The position numbers were made by a program, and so were the translations under genes. A DNA stretch of 64,000 bases. It comes from Thermincola carboxydiphila (GTDB lineage: Bacteria; Bacillota; Thermincolia; Thermincolales; UBA2595). The notes below the pieces were generated by a model, which made no database searches, was not told the DNA's origin, and worked only from the letters and a program-made list of their open reading frames with translations. The stretch covers positions 48,938 to 112,937 of the forward strand of contig JAENZX010000010.1 of the NCBI GenBank assembly GCA_016841045.1, in the 5' to 3' direction. This document shows positions 53,458 through 62,408 of this stretch, one piece after another. Within the stretch, counting starts at the first letter, position 1, and every line of letters begins with the position of its first letter.

Positions 53458-54708
53458 TTAAGCTCTTCGTATACGCGCCCCAACTGAAACCAGCTTTTCT
53501 TCGATATTTTCATATCCCCGGTCAATATAATGAGTGTTACAAATTTCAGTTTCTCCCTCAGCAATAAGACCAGCAATAATCAGGGCTGCCCCTGCTCTGA
53601 GGTCAGATGCCTTAACTTGTGCACCCTGGAGTTTATTAACCCCCTGAATAATAGCAGTTCTGCTCTCGACTTTTATCCTGGCACCCATTCGCTTAAATTC
53701 GTCAGCAACCTGAAGTCTGTTTTCAAAAACATTTTCAACGATCACACTGGTACCTTTAACCGATGTTAGCATAGCCATCATTTGAGACTGCATGTCTGTG
53801 GGAAAACCAGGGTAGGGCAGTGTTTTAATATCAATTGGCTTAAGTTCGTCAGTACCTATAACCCTGACAGCATCGTCCTCTTCGGAAACGTTTACATTGG
53901 CTTCCCGAAGCTTAGCTATTAAAGGTTCTATGTGTGTAGGAATTACATGGTCTATAAGAAGGTCTCCTCTTGTGGCCGCAGCAGCTACCATAAAAGTACC
54001 CGCTTCAATTCGGTCAGGAATTACTGAGTATCTTCCCCCTCCAAGCTGGCTGACACCCTCAATCTTAATAACGTCAGTACCTGCACCTCTTATCTTGGCA
54101 CCCATACTGTTTAGGAAATTAGCCAAATCTACTATTTCGGGCTCTTTGGCCACATTTTCAAGAATAGTCTGTCCTTCGGCAAGGGCTGCGGCCACCATAA
54201 TATTCTCTGTGGCCCCAACGCTGGGAAAGTCAAGATATACCTTGGATCCCGTCAACCTTTTGCATGTACCTTTTATGAAGCCATGTTCCAGATTAATAGA
54301 TGCACCTAGGGCCTGTAGACCCTTAATATGCAAATCCATTGGACGACTTCCAATATTACATCCACCGGGAAGAGCAATCTCGGCCCGGTGGAAACGCGCT
54401 AAAAGCGAACCCAAGAGCAGGTTGGATGCCCTGAGCTTCTTGACCTCCTGATAGGGAGTATTGGTATCAATACAATCAGGAGTCGAAATCTCTACGGTAG
54501 TTTCATCCTGGTAAGCAACTTTAGCGCCAAGCTTAGTCACAATATCAAGTAAAATGCGGACGTCAGTTATGTTAGGAATATTGTCAAGAATTACAGGCTC
54601 GCTAGCAAGTAATGCTGCAGAAATAATTGCCAGCGCGGCGTTTTTAGCGCCACTGATTCTTACCGTTCCTTTTAAGGGCTGACCTCCGGCGATATATATC
54701 TTTTGCAA
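53458..54708 (-). CDS. murA: UDP-N-acetylglucosamine 1-carboxyvinyltransferase
   Basis: First committed step of peptidoglycan synthesis, joining enolpyruvate to UDP-GlcNAc. The N-terminal SGAKNAALAII, the active-site loop PGGCNIGSRPMDLH with the catalytic Cys (fosfomycin target), and the C-terminal RGYENIEEKL are conserved; 416 residues. The start is TTG 54708 behind AAGGAGG. Confidence 0.97.
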   Translation of the reverse strand: MQKIYIAGGQPLKGTVRISGAKNAALAIISAALLASEPVILDNIPNITDVRILLDIVTKLGAKVAYQDETTVEISTPDCIDTNTPYQEVKKLRASNLLLGSLLARFHRAEIALPGGCNIGSRPMDLHIKGLQALGASINLEHGFIKGTCKRLTGSKVYLDFPSVGATENIMVAAALAEGQTILENVAKEPEIVDLANFLNSMGAKIRGAGTDVIKIEGVSQLGGGRYSVIPDRIEAGTFMVAAAATRGDLLIDHVIPTHIEPLIAKLREANVNVSEEDDAVRVIGTDELKPIDIKTLPYPGFPTDMQSQMMAMLTSVKGTSVIVENVFENRLQVADEFKRMGARIKVESRTAIIQGVNKLQGAQVKASDLRAGAALIIAGLIAEGETEICNTHYIDRGYENIEEKLVSVGARIRRA

Positions 54709-54913
54709 CCCTTTAAACCTCCTTAGGAGTAAGACAGTCGAAATCCCACAATTATTGTATATTCTCGCAATACTGAATTATTCCTGCAAAATGCCAAAAG
54801 ATAAACTTTGTTCCGGTTAATAGCTCAGGGGTTAAGGAAACCCGTTCCGCTGGGACTTCCGGAAGAATATTCACGGTAACGCCAGAGAAACGGGCGAAAA
54901 AAATGTCAGATTT
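54709..54913 (-). other. murA leader with a structured element
   Basis: Between the BON gene and murA, 54838-54898 can fold: CCCGTT pairs with AACGGG, CTGG with CCAG, and a self-complementary CTTCCGGAAG lies inside. It may be a leader RNA of murA or part of the end of an upstream transcript. No known riboswitch class was recognised. Confidence 0.35.
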
Positions 54914-55780
54914 TTAACTAATTTGTATATCGTTACTAACCCCGTCAACTCCACTAAACTTACTTACTATTTCCTCCGCCTTATGCTTTTGATCCGGTGT
55001 TCCTACGGCTCCATCAAGAAACGCCGTACCATCTACCACAAAACATTTCACACCACCCAGGCCATGGGTGCCTAGCTCCTCCCTAATGGCGTTAGTTAAA
55101 TGGTAATTAGGATTTTCTGACCCGTGACGACAATTCAGATTACTTTCAATTTTCTTTACTCCCGGAACCTGTGAAACTATGCGATGAGCTGCTTCAATCT
55201 GTTCCGAGGTATCCACAGTTCCCGTAAGTATCACCTTACCGTTAACGGTACGCGTTTCAATATCCCTGACACTAACAGAAGGGGTCCTTGATAGGGCTGT
55301 TTCCACTGAGTTTGTTAGAGTTGCATCATCAATTTCAAAATCTCCTCGACCAATTTTTATGTAGCTTACTACATCCTTGATGCCAGGTGCTCTGGCAGAT
55401 ATTTCCTTTGCAGTTTCTTCAACCGCGATAGAGCCTGCGTCACCCTGCAGCTGCGCAACTCCTCCCCTGACTGTTACCGAAATCTGATGAACATCGACTC
55501 TGTCATCACTCTGTAATCGTTCCTGAATAAGCTCTGACAGTTCACTATCACTCATATGATTATCAATGGCAACTGTAAGACTGTTATCTACAGAAACAAC
55601 ACCAGGTACCTGCTTTGCTATTTCCGCTGCAGCCCATTTTTCAGCCAGCACGTCAACCAGCCCTTGTAATGTCACTTCCCCATTTCTGGTTGCTATTCTT
55701 ATGTCTACATTACGCAGCATTCTAGAATTCTTTAAAGCTTCCTCCACCTGGCTTTGAATAAATGTATCACCGTTTCTCAA
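54914..55780 (-). CDS. BON-domain protein (four BON repeats)
   Basis: A 288-residue protein made of four BON domains, each with a helix-G-x-V-x-L-x-G-x-V pattern (GEVTLQGLVDVL, GGVAQLQGDAGS, GKVILTGTVDTS, GTAFLDGAVGTP). BON domains bind membranes or phospholipids. There is no signal peptide. The start is taken as TTG 55780 with AAAGGGG upstream; GTG 55831 has no site. Confidence 0.85.
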   Translation of the reverse strand: MRNGDTFIQSQVEEALKNSRMLRNVDIRIATRNGEVTLQGLVDVLAEKWAAAEIAKQVPGVVSVDNSLTVAIDNHMSDSELSELIQERLQSDDRVDVHQISVTVRGGVAQLQGDAGSIAVEETAKEISARAPGIKDVVSYIKIGRGDFEIDDATLTNSVETALSRTPSVSVRDIETRTVNGKVILTGTVDTSEQIEAAHRIVSQVPGVKKIESNLNCRHGSENPNYHLTNAIREELGTHGLGGVKCFVVDGTAFLDGAVGTPDQKHKAEEIVSKFSGVDGVSNDIQIS

Positions 55781-55862
55781 TTTCTCCGACCCCTTTCGCA
55801 ATATAGATAATTCGACAGTTATTTTTCCCACTTAGCTAAAAAATAAGCAGAATAAATAAAAA

Positions 55863-55894
55863 ATGGGGTTGTCCTAGTATTTCCGGACACCCCA
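55863..55894 (-). terminator. terminator of the peptidase gene
   Basis: ATGGGGTTGTCC and GGACACCCCAT pair around a short loop; the minus side ends in T-rich sequence. It abuts the stop codon. Confidence 0.8.
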
Positions 55895-56785
55895 TTAATT
55901 GTTGGCAACAGCCCATAATTGAAAACCCTTTTCAAATTGCTCCAGTGACATACCCCAACTCTCAGTAAAACTTTTTTCAAGAGTATATCCTCTTCCAAGG
56001 TCCTTTAGTACCTTTTGCAGTCCTTCTTCACCATAACGGTCAACAATATAATTTACCGCTTGAAGTGATTGATAATAAGCAAGTTCCTGATCTTCCAGAT
56101 TATCAAATTCACCATCCATTCTGGAGAGAGGATAAAGTTGACCAGGGTGTCTTATCTTCCGATACTCCACCTGGTAACCGGTAAGCTTTTCTTCTTCATA
56201 TTGTGCAATTCCTTCAGTAAACCACCTGGTATAATTACCCCCCGTCAGGTAGTCTACCATAAGATGGGTAAACTCATGGGCGATAGGTCCCTCTGATTCA
56301 AATACCCCTTTAATTTTATCTGGATCAGTTTCATCCACCCAGGCGCTCGGAGCTAAAACACGTATAACTCCTGTCCAATACACACCCATTGCACTTTCAT
56401 CCGCTGCCCAGCCAAAACTCCGTCCCAGAGATTCCCGGGTTGGGTAAACAACTATTAGGGTTTTTCCTTTAGGATAATAACCAAATCTTGAGCTAACTGG
56501 CTCATAATTCTTTTCCGCAGTAGAAAGCACCAACTCAGCGTTATCTTTATCGGAAGCCTGATAACGCACTAGAAAATGAGTACCCTTAAGCTCTGCCCAT
56601 TTTCGAGTTTCCCATAGCATCTTTTGTTTGGATACTTCCCTAAACGCTACATAAAGATATGTTTTCGTAATAGTTGGTGCTGCAATAAAAAAAGCCATGC
56701 ATAACAAGGCTAACACAGCTGTTATTTTGATTGTTTTTTGCAGCAGTAAACCGGAGTCTACAACTGGCATAACGAGGTTTCCCAT
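55895..56785 (-). CDS. membrane-anchored gluzincin metallopeptidase (peptidase MA family)
   Basis: A 296-residue protein with one N-terminal membrane segment (about 16-36) and a zinc-peptidase core: HEFTH supplies two His ligands and the catalytic Glu, and the third ligand is the Glu in WFTEGIAQYEE. The active site faces the outside. ATG 56785 is favoured (GGGGGG upstream at 9 nt) over TTG 56791. Substrate unknown. Confidence 0.87.
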   Translation of the reverse strand: MGNLVMPVVDSGLLLQKTIKITAVLALLCMAFFIAAPTITKTYLYVAFREVSKQKMLWETRKWAELKGTHFLVRYQASDKDNAELVLSTAEKNYEPVSSRFGYYPKGKTLIVVYPTRESLGRSFGWAADESAMGVYWTGVIRVLAPSAWVDETDPDKIKGVFESEGPIAHEFTHLMVDYLTGGNYTRWFTEGIAQYEEEKLTGYQVEYRKIRHPGQLYPLSRMDGEFDNLEDQELAYYQSLQAVNYIVDRYGEEGLQKVLKDLGRGYTLEKSFTESWGMSLEQFEKGFQLWAVANN

Positions 56786-56869
56786 GGTCAAAATCCCCCC
56801 TTCCGCCTCTTATAAAAACAATTATACAATCAATTATGCATAAAACCTACCGGTAATAACTGGAGGGCA

Positions 56870-56975
56870 AGGGGTAACCCCTAGAAATAGTGGGGAGTAA
56901 GATGTAGAGAGTGGGGAGTGCTAGTTGCTAGCTTAGCGCTGCTTATCTGCCACTTGAAGAGTGGCAGTCTTAGCG
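56870..56975. repeat. degenerate repeat and hairpin region
   Basis: Contains TAGTGGGGAGTAAGATG and GAGTGGGGAGTGCTAG, inverted versions of the CACTACTC repeat family, then CTGCCACTT-GAAG-AGTGGCAG, a perfect small hairpin (56949-56968). No gene seen in 56792-57000. Confidence 0.5.
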
Positions 56976-56989
56976 CGTTTAGCCATCGG

Positions 56990-57025
56990 ATAAAAAAATA
57001 AGGAGTGTCTCATTCGACACCCCTG
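56990..57025 (-). terminator. terminator of the TPR protein gene
   Basis: AGGGGTGTC/GACACTCCT stem (one mismatch) followed on the minus strand by TTATTTTTTT. Confidence 0.82.
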
Positions 57026-57049
57026 TTAAGTGATTAGTCTGTTTTTTTA

Positions 57050-57739
57050 TTAGTCAATCTTAGGATGATTCTCAGGCAGCGGGTCACCTTCATTATAAGT
57101 CTTTCCTGTAGTTGGGTCTGCTGTTTGTGATGCTGGGGCATCAGGTTTAGCCGGTATTGATGATGCATTATTGCCTTTAGGAGGAAGCAGAGGTTGAGTG
57201 CTTAGTTGACTGATATCCCCAATCAACTTCTGAGCCTGATCGTAGTTAAAGTCGCCTTTTTTTATCTGTTCTAATTCTTTTATGGCATCTGCCGTATTAT
57301 TCTTGCCATATGCCAGATATATGCCATAATTGAGTCTTGCAGTGGTGAAATCCGGGTTAATTTCAAGTGCTTTTTTTACAGTTTCAATTGCCTTATCAGC
57401 ATTATTCATATAAAAATAGGTTGTAGCTAAATCGCCAAGAACTTGCACGTTATTAGGATCCTTTTTGAGCACTTCTTCAAAACCAGACTTGGCATCAGCG
57501 AACTTTTTCTGGGCTTCATCAGCTTGCTGCTGCTGTATCAGAGTCATACCCTGTTGAAAGTCCTGTACAGCCTTAGCTTCCGCAGAACCCGGAGCGGCGT
57601 TATTAGCAGCAGTGTTAGCAGAACCTGAATAATCCCCCATGAAATACACTGAAACTGACATTAGCAGACCTAACGATATCATACCCACGAGAAACATAAT
57701 TATGGGCTTATTCCTTTTCTTAGCATTCATGAATACCAT
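57050..57739 (-). CDS. membrane-anchored tetratricopeptide repeat protein
   Basis: A 229-residue protein with an N-terminal membrane helix (IIMFLVGMISLGLLMSVSVYF), two to three TPR units (about 65-165; DLATTYFYMNNADKAIETVKKALEINPDF is typical) and a Pro/Asn-rich tail. It probably holds an extracytoplasmic protein complex together. Partner unknown; monocistronic. Confidence 0.85.
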   Translation of the reverse strand: MVFMNAKKRNKPIIMFLVGMISLGLLMSVSVYFMGDYSGSANTAANNAAPGSAEAKAVQDFQQGMTLIQQQQADEAQKKFADAKSGFEEVLKKDPNNVQVLGDLATTYFYMNNADKAIETVKKALEINPDFTTARLNYGIYLAYGKNNTADAIKELEQIKKGDFNYDQAQKLIGDISQLSTQPLLPPKGNNASSIPAKPDAPASQTADPTTGKTYNEGDPLPENHPKID

Positions 57740-57916
57740 GGTAAGTTCACCCTTCCCAGTAATAATAAATTTTGAAGCAGGTTCTTTTAGAAGCTTATCC
57801 AGTTTTTAATTATAGCATAGTTTATCAACCAGTAAAAGGGTTAATCTGCGGTAAATCTGCCATTTACAAGGAATTACGGGCAGAAAGCTGCATATGGCAA
57901 CGATAGGTAAAATTGA

Positions 57917-57943
57917 AGAAGGACACCAACTTGGTGTCCTTCT
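57917..57943 (-). terminator. terminator of the M23 peptidase gene
   Basis: AGAAGGACACC/GGTGTCCTTCT, 11-bp perfect stem with a 5-nt loop, adjacent to the stop codon. Confidence 0.87.
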
Positions 57944-57946
57944 AAA

Positions 57947-59626
57947 CTATCTCAGATATTTCATCGGGTTTTGAATACGACCCCCATCTATAACTTCAAA
58001 ATGCAAATGCGAGCCCGTACTGCGCCCCGTTGAACCAACACGGCCAATTACTTCTCCCCTGCTTATTTTGTCACCAACCGATACACCTATGCTTGATAAA
58101 TGGGCATATCTGGTTGTAAGACCATTTCCGTGCCTAACCAAAATCATTTTCCCGTAGCCGCCTACCCTGCCAGCTTGGATAACAACTCCATCTGCAGCAG
58201 AGCCAACCGGTTGGCCTGTAACACCGTCGATATCAATACCGGTATGGGTCTCTCCCCACCGTCTGCCATAGCTGGAAGTTATGCGCCCACGCAACGGCCA
58301 GCTGACTTTTCCGCCTGATGAGAAGGTAGATACAGTACCCCGGGAGGCAATCATTTCCTTTTTACCTCTAACAACTACTTGGTTTTTAGCAGTCTTTATG
58401 ACCTTCTCATTTATTACCTGTTGATTAATTACATCACCGTTTTTCATTACTAGTTTATAGGTTGTTTCTTTTAGGCCTTTTTCACCTTGAACCTTAACCT
58501 TTTCGCGTCCGCGGGACATATTTCTGTCAGTTTCAACTACAACCTTATAAGGCAGAGCCTGTTTAACAGTACGTTCACCGGTAACAACTACGTTTATTAG
58601 CGGCTTTACTGATACAAGGTTAATTTCCTGCCCCAAATCAAGGTGTTCCGTTAGCGAAGGGTTCATTTCCAGCAGTTCGGCCACACGCATATCATTTGCC
58701 CGTGCAATTGTCCAGAGGGAGTCACCTTCTTTAACAATATGTACACGTTTTTCTTCCCGTCCGTTTCTAAGGAAGTTTATTGCCTCATCCTCTTTTAAGA
58801 TTTCTTTGAGGGATGCCGGAACATCGACTATTTCAATTTTTTCCTCGAGATTCACACTATCAACTTTTACATCATCTATGTCCAAGTCAGTTTTTAATTC
58901 TTTCAGTATTTCCTCAGCAGTAGAAACATTTTCTACAACAACTGCTACCTGACCGTTAACCTTAATCCCGGTGGCGACAGCCACAAAATTAAGCGACTTA
59001 TTTAACCTTTGCTTCAGGGCAACAAGATTATTAACCTGGTACCTTCTCGCTTTAACTTTCCGGAAAGCAAGGCTTTGGCTAACATCTACCCTCCGCTTAA
59101 GTGACTGGCTCTTCTCACCTTTAAGCTCTTGTACTATTTTTTCTGCATCAGCTTTTTGAATCACAGTAGCAACCTTTTTACCATTGACCTCCACTGCATA
59201 AGCTTCCACGCCGGACGCAGCTCTAAGGGTAAACCCAACAACTAATACTGCAGCAGTTACTACCAGTACTGTCCTTATATCTATGTATTTGCGGAGATTA
59301 TAATTTTCGAACTTTGGATTTAATTTGACCTTTGAACCAAGTGAATAGATTAGAGTGAGAAGTGACGATTTCACTGCGGAAGTCTTGTTAGCGTTGTTCT
59401 CGATGACGGGTTTTACCTGTCGGTTCCGACGGTAGTAATTTTCCCGTTTATAGTTTAAACTATACTTTTCTTTAAGTTGTTTGGTTTTGCTTATCTGCTT
59501 TCCAAAATTAAACCGTAACAGTCTTAGTATAGGAAATTCTTTTGAGCTAAGTTTGGTCTTTGTGGCATGCATCGCATCCTTCAGCCACCCAAGCAGCCCA
59601 TGAATATTCTCCTTATTCGACTTCAT
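57947..59626 (-). CDS. LysM/G5/M23 murein endopeptidase
   Basis: Wall hydrolase of 559 residues. An N-terminal cytoplasmic stretch rich in basic residues (about 1-120), one membrane helix (about 121-140), a LysM domain (HIVKEGDSLWTIARAND), a G5 domain (about 355-435) and a C-terminal M23 LytM domain with zinc ligands in HTGIDID and HLHFEV. It cuts peptide bridges in peptidoglycan outside the cell. The start is ATG 59626 with AAAGGAG; an upstream ATG at 59659 has no site. The long basic N-terminal part is unusual. Confidence 0.92.
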   Translation of the reverse strand: MKSNKENIHGLLGWLKDAMHATKTKLSSKEFPILRLLRFNFGKQISKTKQLKEKYSLNYKRENYYRRNRQVKPVIENNANKTSAVKSSLLTLIYSLGSKVKLNPKFENYNLRKYIDIRTVLVVTAAVLVVGFTLRAASGVEAYAVEVNGKKVATVIQKADAEKIVQELKGEKSQSLKRRVDVSQSLAFRKVKARRYQVNNLVALKQRLNKSLNFVAVATGIKVNGQVAVVVENVSTAEEILKELKTDLDIDDVKVDSVNLEEKIEIVDVPASLKEILKEDEAINFLRNGREEKRVHIVKEGDSLWTIARANDMRVAELLEMNPSLTEHLDLGQEINLVSVKPLINVVVTGERTVKQALPYKVVVETDRNMSRGREKVKVQGEKGLKETTYKLVMKNGDVINQQVINEKVIKTAKNQVVVRGKKEMIASRGTVSTFSSGGKVSWPLRGRITSSYGRRWGETHTGIDIDGVTGQPVGSAADGVVIQAGRVGGYGKMILVRHGNGLTTRYAHLSSIGVSVGDKISRGEVIGRVGSTGRSTGSHLHFEVIDGGRIQNPMKYLR

Positions 59627-59732
59627 GATTGCTCCTTTCGTGCAAAAACCTATTTTCATAACAAAAAAACGACATTTGTTTTAGGATGTCATTCTCATTG
59701 TTTTCCATATTTTCCTTAGCTTACCCTGTATA

Positions 59733-59761
59733 ATTATAGCATAGGAAACCATTTCCGTAAA
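59733..59761 (-). promoter_or_regulatory. promoter of the M23 peptidase gene
   Basis: TTTACG (59756-59761), 17-bp spacer, TATAAT (59733-59738) on the minus strand; about 100-nt leader before the ATG. Confidence 0.7.
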
Positions 59762-59782
59762 CCCAAAAATTCGACATTTGCC

Positions 59783-59808
59783 AAAAACGCCCGATTTAGG
59801 GCGTTTTT
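59783..59808 (-). terminator. terminator of the SCIFF operon
   Basis: AAAAACGCCC/GGGCGTTTTT, 10-bp perfect stem, 6-nt loop, T5 built into the arm. Confidence 0.9.
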
Positions 59809-59875
59809 CAAGGAATATATCTGATTACTTCTCAGTTTTAAACTCTAGTTCATCCATCCTCTTTAAGACTTTGTT

Positions 59876-61234
59876 TTAAGACCTGACTTTTAGGACCTGG
59901 GTATAAATTGCACACTCAAGCCTTTTCTTCTCCAGTTCACATCCTACGTGATATGGTTTCAAGATGTCCTGGTTAACCGACTCTGCATTGGCATGGCATC
60001 CCCCGCCGCAATGGAACCTCGCCCAGCATTTCTGGCATTCTGTTTTATTATATATATGAGCATTGCGAAACCTGCGCGGAATATCAAAGTTGGTTATCCC
60101 ATCCCAGACACTGCCCAGTTTAAACTGGTCTCTGCCAACAAACTGGTGACAGGGGAATAAATCTCCTTCAGGAGTCACTGCCATATACTCAAACCCAGCT
60201 CCACAACCGGAAAGGCGCTTGGGAATGCAAGGCCCGTTATCCAAATCCAAATTAAAATGAAAGAATTCAAACGACCTGCCTTCTGCAGCCCTTTTAATAT
60301 ACTCACGTGTTAGAGACTCATATTCATTGAAAAGCCGGGGGAGATCATCTTCCTTAAGGGACCATTCTTCTTCCAGCGGCCCCACTACAGGTTCCACAGA
60401 AATATACCTATAGCCCTGGTCAGCCAAATGAACAACATCCCTGGCAAAGTCGGTGTTAAAACGGGTGTAGGTTCCACGTACAATGTAATTTTCATTATCC
60501 CTGGAATTAACAAAAGAACTTATTTTAGGTGCAATAAGCTCGTAACTGCTCCCGCCCGAACCCGCGGTGAGTCTCATTGCATCATTAACCTGAGGCCTTC
60601 CGTCAAGGCTCAAAACCACGCTTATTTTCTCGCTATTAAGAAATCCTGTTACTTTGTCACTTAGAAGCAGGGCATTAGTAGTAAGGGTGAACTTTATTTC
60701 CTTGTTCCTCCTGCCGGCTTTCTCCCTGCCATAGGCAACGAGTAATTTTACAGTCTCAAAGTTCATGAGTGGTTCCCCGCCAAAGAAGTCTATCTCCAAG
60801 TGACGCCTACTACCTGAACTATCTAAAAGGAAATCAATAGCTTTTTTCCCAGTCTCCACCGGCATTAAGGCCCGCTCTCCGCCAAAATGCCCGCTTCCCG
60901 CAAAGCAGTACCGGCAGCGCAGGTTGCAGTCATGAGAAACGTTCAGGCAAAGGGACTTAACAACCGGTTCAGAATTGTAATTAAGGCTTTCTTCCTTAAA
61001 TTTATCTTCTGAATAAAGCTGACCCGATCTTTTTAATTCTTCAACCTCAGCCAGTACTTCCCGAATTTCTTCTTTGGGATGTTTATCGCAGTACTTTGCT
61101 AATATTTCATCTGCCGAGAGGACAGGATAATCATCAATTACACCCCAGGCAAGCTCGTCAACTTCATGAACAGCCCCACTGTTAACATCAAGAACTATTT
61201 TAGTTCCGTCTATCTCAAATTTATGTATCAACAT
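59876..61234 (-). CDS. cteB: SCIFF radical SAM thioether maturase
   Basis: Radical SAM/SPASM enzyme that installs thioether bridges in the SCIFF precursor, giving a ranthipeptide. The radical SAM cluster motif is CNLRCRYC; the SPASM region has CHQF, CQKCWARFHC, GGGC and a last Cys near the end. ATG 61234 (GGGGG upstream) is preferred to ATG 61249. The N-terminal part acts as a peptide-recognition (RRE-like) domain by family knowledge. It lies 62 bp after the SCIFF peptide gene. Confidence 0.94.
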   Translation of the reverse strand: MLIHKFEIDGTKIVLDVNSGAVHEVDELAWGVIDDYPVLSADEILAKYCDKHPKEEIREVLAEVEELKRSGQLYSEDKFKEESLNYNSEPVVKSLCLNVSHDCNLRCRYCFAGSGHFGGERALMPVETGKKAIDFLLDSSGSRRHLEIDFFGGEPLMNFETVKLLVAYGREKAGRRNKEIKFTLTTNALLLSDKVTGFLNSEKISVVLSLDGRPQVNDAMRLTAGSGGSSYELIAPKISSFVNSRDNENYIVRGTYTRFNTDFARDVVHLADQGYRYISVEPVVGPLEEEWSLKEDDLPRLFNEYESLTREYIKRAAEGRSFEFFHFNLDLDNGPCIPKRLSGCGAGFEYMAVTPEGDLFPCHQFVGRDQFKLGSVWDGITNFDIPRRFRNAHIYNKTECQKCWARFHCGGGCHANAESVNQDILKPYHVGCELEKKRLECAIYTQVLKVRS

Positions 61235-61258
61235 TTTATCCCCCATCAAAAAATTAAC

Positions 61259-61279
61259 CCAATCCTTCTCAGGATTAGG
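61259..61279 (-). promoter_or_regulatory. intergenic hairpin between SCIFF peptide and maturase
   Basis: CCTAATCCT-GAGA-AGGATTGGG, about 8 paired bases, followed by TTAATTTTTT. A leaky terminator here would keep the peptide in excess over the enzyme. Confidence 0.6.
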
Positions 61280-61296
61280 TCATTGTTTTCGGTTTA

Positions 61297-61434
61297 CTAT
61301 TTAGCGCAAACCTGGTTGCCTACAGTACAAGAAGTCTTGCAGGCACTCTGGCAGGATGCCTGGCACTCACCACAGCCGCCTTTTTTAACAGTCTCCTGCA
61401 GGTTGGTTTTGTTAACAGTTTTAATATGTTTCAT
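61297..61434 (-). CDS. SCIFF (six Cys in forty-five) RiPP precursor peptide
   Basis: Exactly 45 residues, starting MKHIKTVNKTNLQ (leader) and with six cysteines in the C-terminal half (Cys21, 24, 28, 32, 36 and 43; GGCGECQASCQSACK). This is the SCIFF family, nearly universal in Clostridia and modified by CteB. TAGGAGG lies before the ATG. Its biological role is not settled; signalling has been proposed. Confidence 0.96.
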   Translation of the reverse strand: MKHIKTVNKTNLQETVKKGGCGECQASCQSACKTSCTVGNQVCAK

Positions 61435-61486
61435 TATATGCCTCCTATGTAAAAAATATTTTATATGAAAAACCTAAAAATCAAAT

Positions 61487-61562
61487 TGGAGCGGATGACG
61501 GGGCTCGAACCCGCAACCCTCGGCTTGGGAAGCCGATACTCTACCAATTGAGCTACATCCGC
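61487..61562 (-). tRNA. tRNA-Gly(CCC)
   Basis: Full cloverleaf: acceptor GCGGATG/CATCCGC, T-arm GCGGG-TTCGAGC-CCCGT, anticodon stem TCGGC/GCCGA with loop TTCCCAA, and an encoded TCCA end. Lies 53 bp upstream of the SCIFF gene on the same strand. Confidence 0.95.
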
Positions 61563-61789
61563 AGTAATATCAATGGTTTTGAGACTTTTATGTTGTTTAA
61601 CACCATCGGTTTGTCTTTTTAATATCGTTCTAAAATAATCGATTTAGTCCCTCTCCGTAAAGTATATTATACGACTTCAAACTTTATTAGTCAATTACCT
61701 GAATAGAGGTTTGCTCATAATGGAAATATTAATGTAAAGAATCCCTCTATGGTATATGTGAACATCAAATAAAGAAAGGGTGATTTAGT
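61563..61789. other. intergenic region
   Basis: About 225 bp holding the promoters of tRNA-Gly (minus) and of the membrane protein gene (plus). Nothing else seen. Confidence 0.4.
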
Positions 61790-62395
61790 TTGTTAACTGC
61801 AACAACTTTGTTTTATCCATCCTTTCTATCGATGGTTTTTATACTTACTGTCATTTTCATCCCCAGAAACGAATACAAGCAGTATCTTATTTATGGCTTA
61901 CTGGTTGGTGGTCTGGGCGATGTTATTGTTGTTGGTTTGCTGGCCAATATACTACATGTGATGTGGTTTAAGAATTTAGGTATATTCAATGTCTACGGCC
62001 AGATGGCCCTATCACCGCCCAGCTGGACTCTTGCTGTTATGCTTTTTCTTTATTTCATGCCGAGTCGACGATCATTTCTCTACCCCTATGTCGCTACATG
62101 GGCAGCTTCCAGTGTCGCTTATGCGGTAGTAGTAAAAAATGCAGGGTTGTATGATTTCCTGCCATGGATGTATCCTATCCCAATGTACTTTTCATTTTTA
62201 GGTTGGTGGAGCTTTGCTGCCTGGTTATTTATAAAAACAAGCCCTTTGGTAAATAACAACGGTTTATCAGAAGATTCGCAGGATACCAAGTATAACCCTG
62301 TAAGGTTTAAGTTAATCCCGCAGCCTGCCAAAATGATTAAGAAGATACAAAAGAAAACAAAGTTACGGAAGCCAATTAAAGTACAACGAGATTAG
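61790..62395 (+). CDS. polytopic membrane protein of unknown function
   Basis: A 201-residue protein with about five membrane helices and a basic C-terminal tail (KMIKKIQKKTKLRK). It resembles a family of small Firmicutes integral membrane proteins without known role. The start is TTG 61790, 9 nt after AAAGGGTG. No operon partner. Confidence 0.7.
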   Translation: MLTATTLFYPSFLSMVFILTVIFIPRNEYKQYLIYGLLVGGLGDVIVVGLLANILHVMWFKNLGIFNVYGQMALSPPSWTLAVMLFLYFMPSRRSFLYPYVATWAASSVAYAVVVKNAGLYDFLPWMYPIPMYFSFLGWWSFAAWLFIKTSPLVNNNGLSEDSQDTKYNPVRFKLIPQPAKMIKKIQKKTKLRKPIKVQRD

Positions 62396-62408
62396 ATGAA
62401 ACCAATAA

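Noticed and set aside
54815..54900. Known riboswitch class in the murA leader
   Set aside because: Compared from memory with ydaO, GEMM, ykkC, THF, ZTP and fluoride cores; none matched.
59627..59782. c-di-AMP (ydaO) riboswitch before the M23 peptidase gene
   Set aside because: Such genes often carry it, but the leader here is only about 100 nt and lacks the conserved core.
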